Origin: Salvia splendens
Lineage: Eukaryota > Streptophyta > Magnoliopsida > Lamiales > Lamiaceae
Direction: 5' to 3'
NCBI RefSeq assembly: GCF_004379255.2
Contig: NC_056048.1
Location: 27,958,736-28,022,735 of the forward strand
Length of the DNA: 64,000 bases
The position numbers and the translations under genes are program-made. Below, piece after piece: positions 1 through 15,499 of the stretch. The notes below the pieces were generated by a model that saw nothing but the letters and a program-made list of their open reading frames with translations, did not search any database and was not told where the DNA came from. How positions within the stretch are numbered: the first letter of the stretch is position 1; each line of letters begins with the position of its first letter.

Positions 1-2610
1 GAATAAATAGGGTTACTCGACCCTATAACAAAAAACTTCCCGGTGGGCAGCTCGTCCACAGGGAGCAAGGCGAGGCAGGCCCCGATCGCAGCGACAGTGT
101 CGGCCGTGTGCAAGCCCTTGCCACCTGTCATCGAGGTCTGAGTGAAGCCGGGGCAGAAGCAATTGACACTAATTTGCTCTTCATCATTTCCTTTATAACG
201 TCTAGCCAAGATTTTGGAGTATGAATTAAGAGCCAATTTAGAAACTGCATAATCAGTCCAAATTTGGGGCCATCCATTGCTTTTCCATGTCCCATTTTTC
301 ACATCTTTGAGGAATAAATTGAGCATTTCTTCTATTTGGGATTCTGATAGATTTTCTTCATCGAGAAGCATTGCTTTTAATTTGGGATTCTTGAGCTTCT
401 GCAGGGTACAAATTTTATTTATTTTGTTACAAAAATGGAATGGAATAATCGATGCAGTTATATGAAAATTGGGCTAATTTGAAATTTAAATCATTACGTA
501 TGATCCACATAAAAATCAAAACTGGATCTATCAATTTTTTCATAACATCAAATAAATAAATAAATAAATAATTGAATTTTATGTTTTTATATAATTTGAA
601 AAATTTGGTCGATAACAATTTTCAGGTATTAGAATGAAATAAATAAATTAAAAAAAATACTATTACAAACGTATACTATTAAATAGTAACAGTGCCCATG
701 GATGATGCATAGTACTATAACATAATAAGGAAAGATTTGACACATGAGTATTACTTTATCATTTAGAGAGGAATATGCCAAGAATATTAACTAACTCCGT
801 TAATTTTATTTATTTGATATAATATCAACCTCTTTTATATTTAAAAGTCTTTATAAATATTAGTACCCTTAGTGTATTTACATATAACTGTATTATTTTA
901 GTTTATTACTTTATTACGAGCATTGCACGCAATATTTTGTTATAGTTTTATATAAATGATATACTATATCAATTAACATATCATTAACAATGATTAGCTT
1001 AATTTCATACTCACATTTAATAATCCAAGCCTTGAGCTGATATTGAGAATCCTCGCCGCCGTGGTTTGGCGGCGGAAGAGCGGCAGAAGGGCCTCTGTCA
1101 GCATTTTCGGACCGTAGAAATTGGTTCGCACCACCGTCTCGGCCTGCTCCACCGAATTCTCGTACAGCTCGTTGAACGACACCGCCGCATTATTTATCTG
1201 AACATAAATAAATAAACAAATAAAATTTATTTTCATGGCACCAACATTAAATTACTAGTTTTATTGCTAAAAATTAAAGAAATGAAGCTAAGTTCTGCTT
1301 TTTTCAAAAGGAAAAAAAAGAAATGAAGTGTAGTTGATTATTAGTACAAAAAGATTATTGTTACATTAATTTTTTAATGCATTCATACATCATATTCGAA
1401 GAAGTGACCTATCTAGGAGAATCAATTTGACGAAGTCATTAAACTTTCCTAATTAGGAATGGTCCAAACAATATTTATTGTTTGAAAAAAAGACTTTTCA
1501 AATTATTATTTTTAACCATGTCCATGTGCTATTAATATTATACTACTATATAGATAGGTTAATAAGTTGTCGGTGGTCAATCTGCAGAGAAAACTTGTAT
1601 AGAATACTTTGGATTTAATCAACAAATGATTTTTAACCTCATTCAATTTTTATTTTTGAATATATAGATAATATTAAATCACTATTTTTTCCAATCATAG
1701 TTGACTTCCATCATTTATTAAGTAGCTCTACCATGATTTAGATTCACCAAACAAGAAATATTAAATTTTATTCTATAAATATTAAAAATATATTAGTACC
1801 CGGATAAGACTAGCCATTTTGACTCATGACATGGAAATTTTGTTTCTTCCAACCTAGTTTCCTATTAATTTATATTCTAATAAATTTGGTCGGTTTACCA
1901 AACCCAAATCAGAATTTATAACTTATATACTATTATAAAATCTCCCGTAAATAAATAAAAATATTGTACGTAAGCCAAAAACGGTAAAATACTAGTAGTG
2001 CATATTTTTATAAGAACATAGTAACAAATAATAAAAAAAATTACTATAATAATTTTTTTTACCAAATAACTCACCAGTATATCCACAACACCAAAAGCTT
2101 GTTGAAACCATGTCACAAATTTTTCAATTGAATTTTGGTTAGAAATATCAAGGCAATCAAAATGTACATGTAAGCCTTTATTCTTCAATGCTTCAACCGC
2201 CGCTAGACCGCGGCCGGTGTCTCTTGCTGTGAGAACCACCGTCAGCCCTAGCTCCGCCAGCCGCCTAACTAGGGCGAACCCGATGCCCTTGTTAGCTCCG
2301 GTCACTATCGCTACCGTCTCCTTCGACCACCACCTATATATCGAACATCAATACATTTTTTTTTCTTTCTAAAATGCATTAATAATAGTAGTAAAATATT
2401 GTAAATTACAATGCATAAACAATTCAAAATGTCGAACTTTTTTTTGGGGGATTTCGTATGACTCGAACTTTCTTGCTCGCCATCTTCACTGACTCCGAGC
2501 ATTTTACTTAATCGAGAAAAAAATAGAGAATCTCGTGTGAAGACGTACCTTGATATAGGATGGTAAATCGGAGAAACAATGGTCGTGTTTGCATCCTCTT
2601 TATTCGACAT
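1..2610 (-). CDS. Short-chain dehydrogenase/reductase, salutaridine reductase / neomenthol dehydrogenase type, partial
   Basis: NAD(P)H-dependent oxidoreductase of the classical SDR superfamily. Members of this plant subgroup reduce ketones of monoterpenes or alkaloids in the cytosol; the substrate here cannot be told. Exons read on the minus strand are 2610-2549, 2333-2075, 1197-1015 and 398-1, all with GT-AG borders and matching phases. Seen: a 20-residue leader before the Rossmann fold, the cofactor motif TGANKGIG in exon 2, the NNAA motif at the start of exon 3, the catalytic Ser region NISS late in exon 3, and the catalytic YAVSK in exon 4, followed by a proline-glycine turn (CPGFTQTSM). 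The frame is still open at base 1 after about 300 codons, so only a few C-terminal residues should be missing. Intron 3, about 615 bp, is AT-rich. Family sure, substrate unknown. Confidence 0.88.
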
Positions 2611-2678
2611 ATTGAAAGACTTTGCAAGTGATAGATACTATTGAAAAAATTGAATGAAACAAGAAATGAACACTTGTG

Positions 2679-2688
2679 TATTTATATA
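2679..2688 (-). promoter_or_regulatory. Putative TATA box of the SDR gene
   Basis: TATATAAATA on the minus strand, about 70 bp before the ATG at 2610. The position suits a plant TATA box with a short leader. Judged from sequence alone. Confidence 0.5.
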
Positions 2689-5145
2689 CACATAGATAAT
2701 ATTTAAATTAATGTAACATGTTGCTGGAAGATAAGGTGTGTGACATAAATATATTCATGAGGAAAGCACAGTCTGAAAAGCTTGAAAATATATTGTGGCA
2801 TGGAATCTGCATAAGTCCCCAACCAAACATAAGTTAATTAAACCATTAATATGTGTATGCCAAGTAATATAAAAAAATAAAATCATAATTAATTGAATTA
2901 ATAATCGGGGTTGAATATTGAATGTCCCTGTGGTGATTTTCGAGATCTCTGCACAATTTTTTTATTTATTTATTTTTAATTTAATTTTTGGATCGATGCT
3001 CAACAATTATATTAAGCATAAAAGTATATATAATTGAAATTTAAGATAGTAAATAAAAAATAGTGAAAGTGAGAAAGCATGACGGCCTACATGTTCCTCT
3101 CCACAAACACTAAAATACTTTTTTTAAGGTTAATTAATTTTGAAGTATTAACGAAAACGTTTTTCTTTTCAATTGAAACCATTACCACTTGTTTGTTTCA
3201 AAGGGATGAGATGATGACGCCATATTTGAATATGAATTAATAAAATAGTTTCCCAAGTAGTTATATGTGTTGACAATTGAAACATAAAAATGAATATAAT
3301 AATATCCCACATCGGCGTACACAAAGAGCTTAATCCACTATATAAGTCTCACGAGCCTCTCCTCCTATCACCAATTGATTTTAGGATGGAACCCATGGAT
3401 TTCTATCATGGTATCCGAGCGGGTCGCCGACTGTGGGTCATATTTAATTGACCCAGCAGTATATCTGAGCTGAAACCGAAAAATAATTGTCCAATCGATC
3501 ATAAACAGTCACATAAATAATTTTGTTACATTATTTTTTATCTAAATTTATACTATATACCTTTAAATGTGATTAGGTGCTCTTTTCTTGAGTTCAGTTA
3601 ATAATAATAGTTGAAACTTTGGCACTTGGTAGCACTTATTTTCTTAGAATTGTTTTCTTGTCGCTTCTATTTATCCCTTTTCCCATTCTACCACATAAAT
3701 AGAGTTGTTACACAAATATAAAAAATTATGATAAATGAAAATTACAGTGACAAGATAAAATGACTTAATGACCTCCACACCATAGTATTCAATTATATTT
3801 TTGTAGACCTAGTGTTTTTAAATTTGAAAAAAATGGCAAGAGTAAAAAAATTGGCGAACATCAATACAAAAATAATTAAAAACAAAACATAAAATAAAAT
3901 AATAATATTATATAAAAAATGCAATATCCAAAATTATTACTCCATCTCGATGATATCCGCCGAAATATATCATAACACTTTGGTTTATTAGATGGTGCAA
4001 TTCCAACATGGATTGTCACATCTCCCAAACTTTTGAAACTCAAAAAAATAAAGCAAACTCCATAAAGAAAGCAAACACAACTCTTATTTAATCTTTGTTA
4101 TAGAATAATTATACGGTATAGAATTATAAGATGTTAGGTATACAAAAGTATGTGGTCCTGATTCTAGTAAAAGATAAATTAACTGTCAAATGCTAACAAT
4201 ATATAACTATATTTAATTTTTTATCTCATGCTTTATTCGTGGGTGTGACACATTAATAAGAGTAATACTATATTTTACTATAGGAGCTACTTAGATTAGG
4301 AATCAGTTACTAATTGGGCGTGACACATTAAAAATTACAGAGAATTGGTGTTTGATTATGTGAGCTAAACATGTGCTGCCTAATTACACAGTGATTGATT
4401 TCATTAATTATTTATATTTTTTCCCTATTAAAAGACAATGTGAAAAATTAAATATTATTTTGCGACTTTACCGAGTTCGAATTTTTAAATATTCGAAGGT
4501 GGGAATGATGTGTTCATCTTCAAACACGCTCATATATTAAATTTTATTTGGATTTTGTGTAGTCGAATACAAACCATTAAAATTAAAGATTTTATTCTGT
4601 CAGAAGATCCTAATAATTTGTTTAATCTGTTGTAAGTTTCAGAATGAATCAATGTGACCAATAAATGAGCCGATCAAAACCAAATTCGACATTTAGTTAG
4701 TTTTTCTTGACTTGACACGATTAAAAAAATATAAATAAAATGAGTAGAAAAAGCTATTGAAATTTGAAATATAAACTTCATTCTGAATATTAATTTTATA
4801 ATAATAAAATATGATATTACACATTTAATAGAGAGAGTATTAAATATGAAAACTGCAGAAGTACCATAGATTGATAGCATTTCATATTAATTTGGATAAA
4901 TCACCGATTTATTTCATTGTGTGATTACACAAGTGGAAAACATGTATACAACATTTGGTTACAATCATCAATCAAGATGTTAAAGCTCAAAATTTCCATC
5001 AATTTTTTAACAGAAATTCACAGCATTCAACTATAGATTCTTTAAATACATATATACAACAAAATCAAAATCAAAATCTTGTGTCCCCTGTTGCTAGTAA
5101 GTGATGAGGATGAGCTGTGGCCGAGAGCCCGTGAAGCGATGAAAT
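2689..5145. other. Intergenic, AT-rich, with one LTR relic
   Basis: Between the SDR promoter and the 3' end of the cysteine synthase gene I see no convincing coding sequence. Apart from the LTR/primer-binding-site relic near 3269-3440, the sequence is AT-rich and unstructured. The last 200 bases or so are probably 3' UTR of the minus-strand neighbour. Confidence 0.5.
3269..3440 (+). mobile_element. Relic of a short LTR with primer-binding site (Copia- or TRIM-like)
   Basis: A segment starting TGTTGA and ending at ..TTTCTATCA (about 3418) looks like a roughly 150-bp LTR with TG..CA ends. It holds TCCCACATCGG at about 3305 and a TATA-like ctatataag. Directly after it comes TGGTATCCGAGC, one base from TGGTATCAGAGC, the primer-binding site that pairs with initiator tRNA-Met in Copia and TRIM elements. 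No gag, pol or second LTR follows, so this is a truncated copy. A related fragment lies on the opposite strand near 38.2 kb. Confidence 0.55.
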
Positions 5146-7756
<2,611 letters not shown>

Positions 7757-8492
7757 TGCCGTGCCTGGATAAAGGTGGCGAATAAAAAGGCGTTTTATTA
7801 TTATTATTATCATCCATTTGTTGCTTGTTCCAATAAATACTTATTTTATGATTATCCAAGTTGAAGATAGCGAACGATTTAGGAGTGTAATCGATTCAAG
7901 GAAGAAGGCTCTGGGAGCAATTTTTTGTGTTCTGGAGTTTTAGACTGTGAAAGCACAGAGATTTTTGAGGCTTTGGACCATTTCTGTATCTCTAATCACT
8001 ATCTCTACCACCGTCACTGTGTGTTTGTTGGTGTGATTATGTTGTTCTTATCAGTTGGAGGAAGATAAGATTTTTTTTAAGTTGGAAATTGTTTTAAATG
8101 ATAGTTATTCCTTATGTTGTTAATATAAAAAATTTAAAGTTTTGGATTAAAATTTAGAAATAGAGCCTTGAATTGATTATTAAAATGAAATGAACAAAAC
8201 AAGAGCAAGGTTTATAGCACAGTTACAATTGCCAACCAAAAATGATATGCTGCTCCCAGGTTGTCATGAAACAGCAGTTTACACTCATGAAAGAGCCACA
8301 CCACAAACATTTCTAAAGCTGCTCCTTTTCAAGATATAGCAACACAACATATCGCAACAAACTGCTATCTACTGTCTACGCAATCCTCTCAACAATACGA
8401 AAACCACGAACGAAGCGTGGCTTATACAGACGGATGCAATCGTACCCAGCTGAGGATCGTGCGTTGAGGAGCTCGTTTTAAGCAAGTCGCAT
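7757..8492. other. Intergenic: promoter of the CS26-like gene and 3' UTR of the desaturase
   Basis: The cysteine synthase gene and the desaturase gene run in the same direction (minus). The part near 7757-8100 should hold promoter and leader of the former. About 8200-8492 is probably the 3' UTR of the latter. No other gene is visible. Confidence 0.5.
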
Positions 8493-10923
8493 TCAAAGTT
8501 GCACTTCTCTGTCGTATATCCAGCTGAACGGGAGCTTCCCGGCCTGCTTGGCCCTCCCTTGAGCTCTCTCCTCCAGCCGCCTGATTCTCTGAGGCAATCC
8601 ACACACGTAGTCTTGAGCTTTCTGGCCATCCGCGGATAGCCCTCTTATATTTTCAACTTTCCATCGGGCAACCAAGTGTTCTAGGATGTCGGCATAGTCT
8701 CTCGCTGTGTAGACGCCGAGACGTTGGGCGACGGCCGAGAAATGGTCGAAGAGTTTATCATCGCGGCCGTCAAACATCAAGTGAGCGGGCATGGAGATTT
8801 TCTTCTTCATCATGTTGGCGAATGCTAGCACGGTCCCATCAGGGTCGATCTCAAACAACTTCTCGACTATCTTGGTGTATGCAGTTTCGTGTCGTTTCTC
8901 ATCCGAGGCAATAGTGCCACATATCTGAGCCAACTTGATGTCTCCGTGATCCCTGGCATGCCGGGCCGTGTTTCCGTGGGAAACGAACGTAGCCCTTTCT
9001 TGGAAAGACGTGTAGATGAATCCGAGGTATGGGTTGTTTTCTGTCCTCGGGTCCTGAAAAAAGTTTCAGAGGACGTGAAATACTGAAACGAGACTGTCTA
9101 ACGGATCTTGATCAGACGGCTAAAAATTCGGATTCAAGTCCATATCAATCTGGATCTTGATCCATCAGACAGTCTTACACAAATTTGGGAACAAAATTAC
9201 ACAGATTGACACATTTCACAAGCAAGTAGATAGTCAAATAAGAGTAATTCATAGATTTAAACAAACGAAAGACGAAGTTAGTTACCATTCCTGACCCGAT
9301 CAGATACTGGATAGTCTTCTCGATTTGCTTCATATCTACTCTTCCGGAGAGATACAGATACTTATTCAGAAGGTCTCCGTGCCTATTTTCCTCAGCAGTC
9401 CACGCCCTCGTCCAGACTGCCCAAGGAGTTGAGCTCGCCCCTGTTTCATCCCTCACGCCATCCAAGGTGTTGAGCATTGTCTGGTACGTCGGAAGCGCTT
9501 CCTCAGTGATCATGTCTCCAACCAGAACGACAAAATAATCATCGGGAATCTCCCTAGCTCTCTCCCTCAATTCCTTGACCTGGTCATGAAATCCATCAGA
9601 GGTGGGATCTGGCAAGAAATCCTGCGGCTGCCAACACTTCTCGACAGGTTTTAGGTGAACCAGTATATTCTCCTCAGCCCAGCCTTCCATAGATTTGAAG
9701 ATCTCGACTTTTTGAGGGGGCAACGAGTGTGTGACTTGAACGTGAACCTCACGGGGTGGACTAAAAGGCTTCTTCACAGTCTCAGCTTCCCTGTAACAAA
9801 ATTTGGACGTTTTATCAAGATTTTAACATGGATTCAAGTTGCAAATATTTCCAAGAATACGAACATAGCCCATTGCCACAGTATTTTTTTTTATCAAATG
9901 TACAAAAGCATTTGCATTTACAATGCCATAAGAAAAAATGACCCAAGTCATTGCTAGCATCGGTCAATAAACTGAGCTATAAAAGGAGTTTAGAAATATG
10001 TAAAAAATAGAAAGATCACGAGTCTGGTTCATGAGAAATCGCTTCGAGATCAGGCAACTCTCACTCCAAATCGAATGAAAGGAAAAATCGAAAGAAACTT
10101 GTGAAAATGATGGAGAGCAGAGGCAGAAGTAATTGCATTATGTATTTGACCAGAATCTTGTCACAAATGTTCATGAATAATAAATATGCATACCCAAATC
10201 CAACACAACCAAACATCTACAAAACCACTAATATGCCACTGGATATGAGCTCGGATTCGGAGATGAGTTCCATGTGATGGATTTTGACAACGGATGGTCC
10301 AACATAAGTTTTCGTGGCCAAAGAATATGACCACATTAATATGTAAGGAAGTACTGGAAATAAATAACTAACTAAATAAATTGAATAACACATTCCTCAT
10401 AAATGAATGCACATTCAATTTGAATAGGACTGCAGTGAGGATCTGGACCAACTACTCTCTACCAACTCAAGCTATAAAAGGAAAAAACAATCCAAATGAA
10501 GGAAGCAACAACTAAATCTACCATATAATTCAATAAATGTCTGTGAATATTATGCAAAAGAAAAAATATTTCAATGCTGCGCACATTAAATGGTGGAATA
10601 ATATGAAACAAAATAAACAGTTGGTTAATTGAAGTTATCACAGCAAAAACGCTAAATTCAACAGATTTGAGGCAAAATATAGAAATTCTAATCTTCAACG
10701 GGGAGAAGAAGAGAAAACTGCGGCGAGCACAAAACACATTTGGGGAAAATAATACTATTTCATAATATAATGTAAAAAAAAATGGAATTGCAGCTTACTT
10801 AGAGCCAGAACGAAGAGTTGAAGCCATGAAGAATCTAGGCGAACGGCAGCTGGCGGCGGGAGGAAGAGCGAAAGAGGGGCATTTTGGTGATGGAAAGTGA
10901 ATGGAGTTGAGCTTCATCGCCAT
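8493..10923 (-). CDS. SAD: Stearoyl-[acyl-carrier-protein] 9-desaturase, chloroplastic
   Basis: Soluble plastid di-iron desaturase that puts the delta-9 double bond into stearoyl-ACP with ferredoxin and O2, giving oleoyl-ACP. Exons 10923-10799, 9790-9286 and 9053-8493 join in phase to 396 aa, the usual full length. The first 35 or so residues ([10 protein letters not shown].., Ser/Pro-rich) form a plastid transit peptide and the mature part begins around [11 protein letters not shown]. Iron ligands are visible: the Glu of [18 protein letters not shown] in exon 2 and DEKRHE in exon 3. The C-terminus is WIYDREVQL. Start chosen as the first ATG; a second Met lies two codons on. Intron 1 is about 1.0 kb. 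A broken paralogue lies 1.6 kb upstream, so a local duplication took place. No visible defect in this copy. Confidence 0.95.
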
Positions 10924-12349
10924 CTCCTCTGCAGCGAGATTTTAGTTGCTTAGTTTTTTCAGGCTGTGTTTCCACCACGTAAGAGCAGTGAGGAAGGTGC
11001 CAAATGATGTGTGTGAGAGAGAAGTGTGTTCGTGCGTGAGAGAGGTTGATTATTGATATATGATCATTTTATGTGTTTGCGTAAATGCGTTACTGAAATG
11101 ACGTTCATTTTTGTTGTAGTGGATTTATTTCGTAGGTTACTGTATCTATTTTTCAATAATGGTGGTTTTTTTTTATTTTATTGTTTTGATTGTGATGATT
11201 CAATCATACGAGTTATTTTGTTTATTTGTTCTTTTTATAAAGAGAAATATTAACACCTATTTATTTATTTTGTGATGATTGGAATGACCTACTTATTTTT
11301 TAATCCATTTCAGTTGTTACTATGATTTGAACTCGTGGTGTACGACTTCTTCTGTAAATTAGGTGTCCTAGTTTTTCTTTTTCTTTTTTTTTTCATCCCA
11401 TATTAATTGTCTCATATTTTCTTTTATATTTTTATAATGGATTTCACATTCTATTACCTCATTTTCATTCATATTTTATTATAAAATTATTTTTTCCTTG
11501 TAAAACTAAGATCCATTTTTTACTAATTATTTTTTAAAACACTTTCAATTATAATACATTTCTTAAAATCCAATTAAAAAATTAGCAATCGTCTTGCCTT
11601 TGCATATATAGCTACAAGGATTAAATAATCTTTTTGTAGTATGGAGTAGTATGGAAAATTAATAGTCAATCGTTTCGTTTTTACATCAGCCATTTTTCTA
11701 TTTTGAAAAGTTTTTTTATAGTTAAGTTATTTTCATATAATATATAAACTCACTTTTTATTTTCTATTTTATTTCCTATTATTTTATGCTTTCTATTTTA
11801 TTCACTTGTCTACTTTATTACCTATCTACTTAACATATTAAACATCAATATCTTAAACTTCATGCGGTAACAAAAAGTGTAATGATTATGAAGGAACGGA
11901 AGGAGTGCGACATGCAAACACTACACTATAGAACTCAAGAATTGAACTATATCTCCCGTTAAGGAAAGTCTTATAGATAGCTTTAATTTGCCAACTTGAG
12001 TTAGACTTCATTGAAATCTCCCGTGTAAAAATTTGAAACTATTTGATTCATTAAATTAAACTTAATCAAGTAGTTTTGATATTTCACAATAGTTTTGATA
12101 ATTCACCTTAATTACACTAACAATTTCACTAGTAGCTTATCCATCAAAATTATTCCTAGTCTCTAATATTATCCACAACTAATATAGCACATCCCATTTA
12201 CTATTCGACTCATCTAGCAAACTAGGCTTAGTTCGTGCAAGGTTATGTATGTAAATTGATATTGCAATTAAATTAACAAATATATTCATGCTTGGTCATA
12301 TAATGGCCAGTTAGCTTCATTCATATGTAAAAGCCGTATCATATATCGT

Positions 12350-12402
<53 letters not shown>

Positions 12403-12521
12403 TTTATCATATATTGTGTGTAATAATAGTAGACATTCGGTCAAAGGTCTTAATTCATTTTAAGAAAGAAAGTAAAATAGAGATAATGATGTTTCCATTT
12501 TAAGAATCTCAAGCACGTAGC
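10924..12521. other. Intergenic: desaturase promoter and AT-rich spacer
   Basis: From 10924 to about 11060 the sequence is leader and promoter of the desaturase. The rest is AT-rich spacer with a (TAA)n microsatellite. A possible eroded MITE end (ggaacggaaggag, near 11893) has no clear partner. No gene seen. Confidence 0.45.
12351..12402. repeat. (TAA)n microsatellite
   Basis: About 17 uninterrupted TAA units in a row. Simple sequence repeat, likely variable in length. Confidence 0.95.
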
Positions 12522-14806
12522 TCAAACTTGCACTTCTCGGTCGTAAATCCAGCTGAACGGGATCTTGGGCGCATTCTTGGCCATCTCTCGCGCTTTCTCC
12601 TCGGAGACAATTTACAGACGTAGTCTTGACCTTTCCGTCCGTCCACAGACAACCCTGTTATGTTTTCAACTTTCCACGTGGCAACAAAGTGCTCTAGGAT
12701 GTCAGCATAGTCTCCTGCCGTGTAGACGCCAAGGCGTTGGCCGACAGCCGAGAAGTGGTGGAAGAGGCTATCATCGCGGCCATCGTACATAAAGTGGGCG
12801 AGCATCGATATTTTCTTCTTCATCAGGTCGGCGAATGCTAGGATGGTCGTGTCAGGGTCGATCTCGAAGAGCTTCTCGACGATCTTGGTGTATGCGATTT
12901 CGTGGCGTTTCTCATCCGAGGCGATAGTGCCGCATATCTGAGCCAAGTTGATGTCGCCGTGCGCCTTGGCTTGTCGGGCCGTGTTTCCGTGGCAGACGAA
13001 CGTAGCCCTTTCTGGGAAGGACGTGTAGATGAATCCGAGGTATGGGTTGTTTTCTGTCTTTATGTCCTGAAAATGTTTTCACGGACATGAGATATTGAAA
13101 CGAGATGTCAGTAAAGTATGTATATGGACTAGATTAGGATACTAGATTTTAATTGATAAAATTCTTGTTATTAATTAGTTAACGCAGACAAATGAATATA
13201 AGTTACTCTCTCCGTCCGCGAATAGAAGTCCTGTTTCAGCCTTGAAATGGAGTGAAACCCCAATTCCAACACGCCTATTCCACCGTTTGGTACGCCGAAC
13301 ACCAAACGGCCAACCCGGGAATCATCCGCCGGGTTTCAGCCTTACATAGACTACTATCGGTGAATCTGTGTCAACTCTATCAAGGTGAGGAGCTGGTATT
13401 AGATTTGGGCGTCCGTCGATTAGGCTGAAAACTGCACAATTGTACCAATTTGCCCTCCGAAGTCGGTTCTTCCTCTCATTTTGGTTACCGTTGGCAGCTC
13501 AAATTCCGTCGTCGCGACTTCGCCGGTCTCCAACTCATTTCATTTCCGGTTCCGTCGTATTACCTTATTCCGGGTATGTCTATTTGTAGTGTTTTGTTGT
13601 TCGATCTGTTTGTTTATACAGTGAAGATGTATTTGGTGTTGATGTTTGAATTGGGTCCGATTTGAACCAATTAGTTTCTGCATCTGTAGCTTAGTAATTT
13701 GCACTGTCGAATTGCAGTTTTTGGAAGGGCGATCTGTTGGTTTATGTTTTGAATATGGATTTAGTCTGGTTGTGATGTTGCATTCGTTCTGCATTTGTGC
13801 CAATTTTGCGAATTTGTCTTCGATAAGGCTGAGTTGCATTATTCATTTCGTCCTGCAAAAACCATTGTTACTCATTTTTGGATAGATTGTTGTGCATCTA
13901 CCAAAAGCTAGTTTGTGCATCTAAGTTGCATTTTCTTACTGCCGTATTAGTTCGAATTTGAGGTTTATTGGATTTCGATCTGTTGGTCAGATGGGGTGTG
14001 CGACGCTAATCAGATCCCAGACCTGAGAGGGTAATTTAGTCAGATGGCATTTTGTTTCCTTCACTCTCTTGTTGAACCAAACGCTGGAAATAAGCCCAAA
14101 CATCCTACATGGGCTGAACCAAACAACCTACTATCCTATCCACCAAATCAAGAAATTCCATTAACCATGAAAACATGTTAATAATTGTGGTGGCTACCAG
14201 ACGCCCCCTAACTTTTTCAACTCATTAATCTCCTTGAAATCCGTCCTAAAAAGAAAGTTGATAGTAACTAATAGGGGACGAAGGGAGTATCTTACTCAAA
14301 CCAATCCAAAGAAACGAAGGAAGGATTTAGTTACCATTCCCGACCCGATCAGGTACTGGACCGTCTTCATATCTACTCTCCCGGAGAGGTAAAGATACAT
14401 ATTCAGAAGGTCTCCGTGCCTATTCTCCTCCGCAGTCCACGCCCTCGTCCAGACTGCCCATGGAGTCGAGCTCGCCCCCGTCTCATCCCTCACGCCATCC
14501 AAGGAGTTGAGAAACGTCTGGTATGTTGGGAGGGCTTCCTCAGTGATCATATCTCCCACCAGAACAACTAAATAATCGTCGGGAATCTCCTTAGCTCTCT
14601 CTCTCTCTCAGTTCCTTGACTTGGTCATGAAATCCATCGGAAGCCGGATCAGGCAAGAAATCCTGCGGCTGCCAACACTTTTCGACAGGTTTTAGGTGGA
14701 CCAGTATATTGTCATAAGCCCAGTCTTCCATAGATTTGAAGATCTCGACTTTTTGAGGGGGCATCGAGTGCGTGATTTGAACGTGAGAAGGTTTCTTCAC
14801 TTCAAA
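12522..14806 (-). pseudogene. Broken stearoyl-ACP desaturase paralogue
   Basis: A second desaturase copy in the same direction as the intact gene. An exon-2 equivalent spans about 14806-14335 and an exon-3 equivalent 13066-12522, both with usable splice borders, and both di-iron motifs (EENRHGD, DEKRHE) survive. Defects seen: no exon 1 or transit peptide upstream; a 4-bp expansion in a GA run at about 14593-14609 that shifts the frame into a stop; loss of the four residues QIEK after SGRVDMK; and a further frame-breaking deletion near 12600, after DYVCKL. In the original frame the tail still reads [14 protein letters not shown], nearer to the family consensus than the tail of the intact neighbour, so the copy may come from another paralogue. 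The intron between the two exons holds a mariner-like MITE. Confidence 0.9.
13206..14287. mobile_element. Stowaway/mariner-like element in the intron of the desaturase pseudogene
   Basis: Left end CTCTCTCCGTCCGCGAATAG and right end (reversed) CTCCCTTCGTCCCCTATTA form imperfect terminal inverted repeats, flanked by TA target duplications at 13204-13205 and 14288-14289. At 1082 bp it is long for a MITE. Its inside holds GC-richer, leader-like sequence (about 13440-13560) and a possible inner repeat pair around 13280 and 14080 (ccaaacg / gaaccaaac), so it may contain a nested element or a captured gene piece. No transposase seen. Confidence 0.7.
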
Positions 14807-15219
14807 CCTTAACCTATATGTTACAGTATACTTATGGGGCTGTTATAGAGTCAGGCCATCCCTTCATTGTGGGTTAACTACACTGTAATTTTTAAGTATA
14901 TTTTTTTTATTATAAAGTTTCAACATTAATCTTAAAAGTTTGGGTTGTTGCCGATTTTCCATGACCCACAAAATCGAAACTGGCTTGATTAAATTAAATT
15001 CGAAGTGTCAATTAAATACACCGTCTGCCTGCCATTAGATGTCCCATTTTTTTACCAGTTCGAGTTTTAAGAAATTATTTAACTTTATAAAAAAAAGTAA
15101 CTAGATAAAGTTAGTTGAACATGAGTCTCATTTTTATAGGGTCCCACTTTTATATACTTGGTTTATAATAAAGTGTGAGTGAAGCGAGTTACTATAATGT
15201 ATGACCCATTTACCAAATA

Positions 15220-15499
15220 CTCCCGGTCCCATTTTACCATTTTCGTCCGTCCCATAAAATTTGTCTAACTTGGAATCTTACAAAAAAAAGGCATTAAATA
15301 TAATTTTCAATCTCCTCAATGTGAGACCCTTATTCCACTACGCACCTCTATTTAATACAAAGTGAAACAATTTTTTAAAATCTGGATCGAGTCAAACTGA
15401 GTTAAACTTTGTGAGATGAAAGGAGTATAGTAAAATGGAAATGGAACATTTATTGGTGGACGGAAAAAAAATGAGACATTTAATGGCGGACGAATGAAG
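15220..15499. mobile_element. Stowaway-like MITE
   Basis: 280 bp flanked by TA (15218-15219 and 15500-15501). The left end begins CTCCCGGTCCCATTTTACC and the right end, reversed, CTTCATTCGTCCGCCATTAA; inner parts on both sides carry forms of the motif seen in the MITE at 49.7 kb (ggacgga, gagacatttaatgg). No coding capacity. Confidence 0.65.

Noticed and set aside
11641..11908. Possible further Stowaway-like MITE
   Set aside because: The right side (ggaacggaaggag) fits, but the left side shows no matching inverted repeat.
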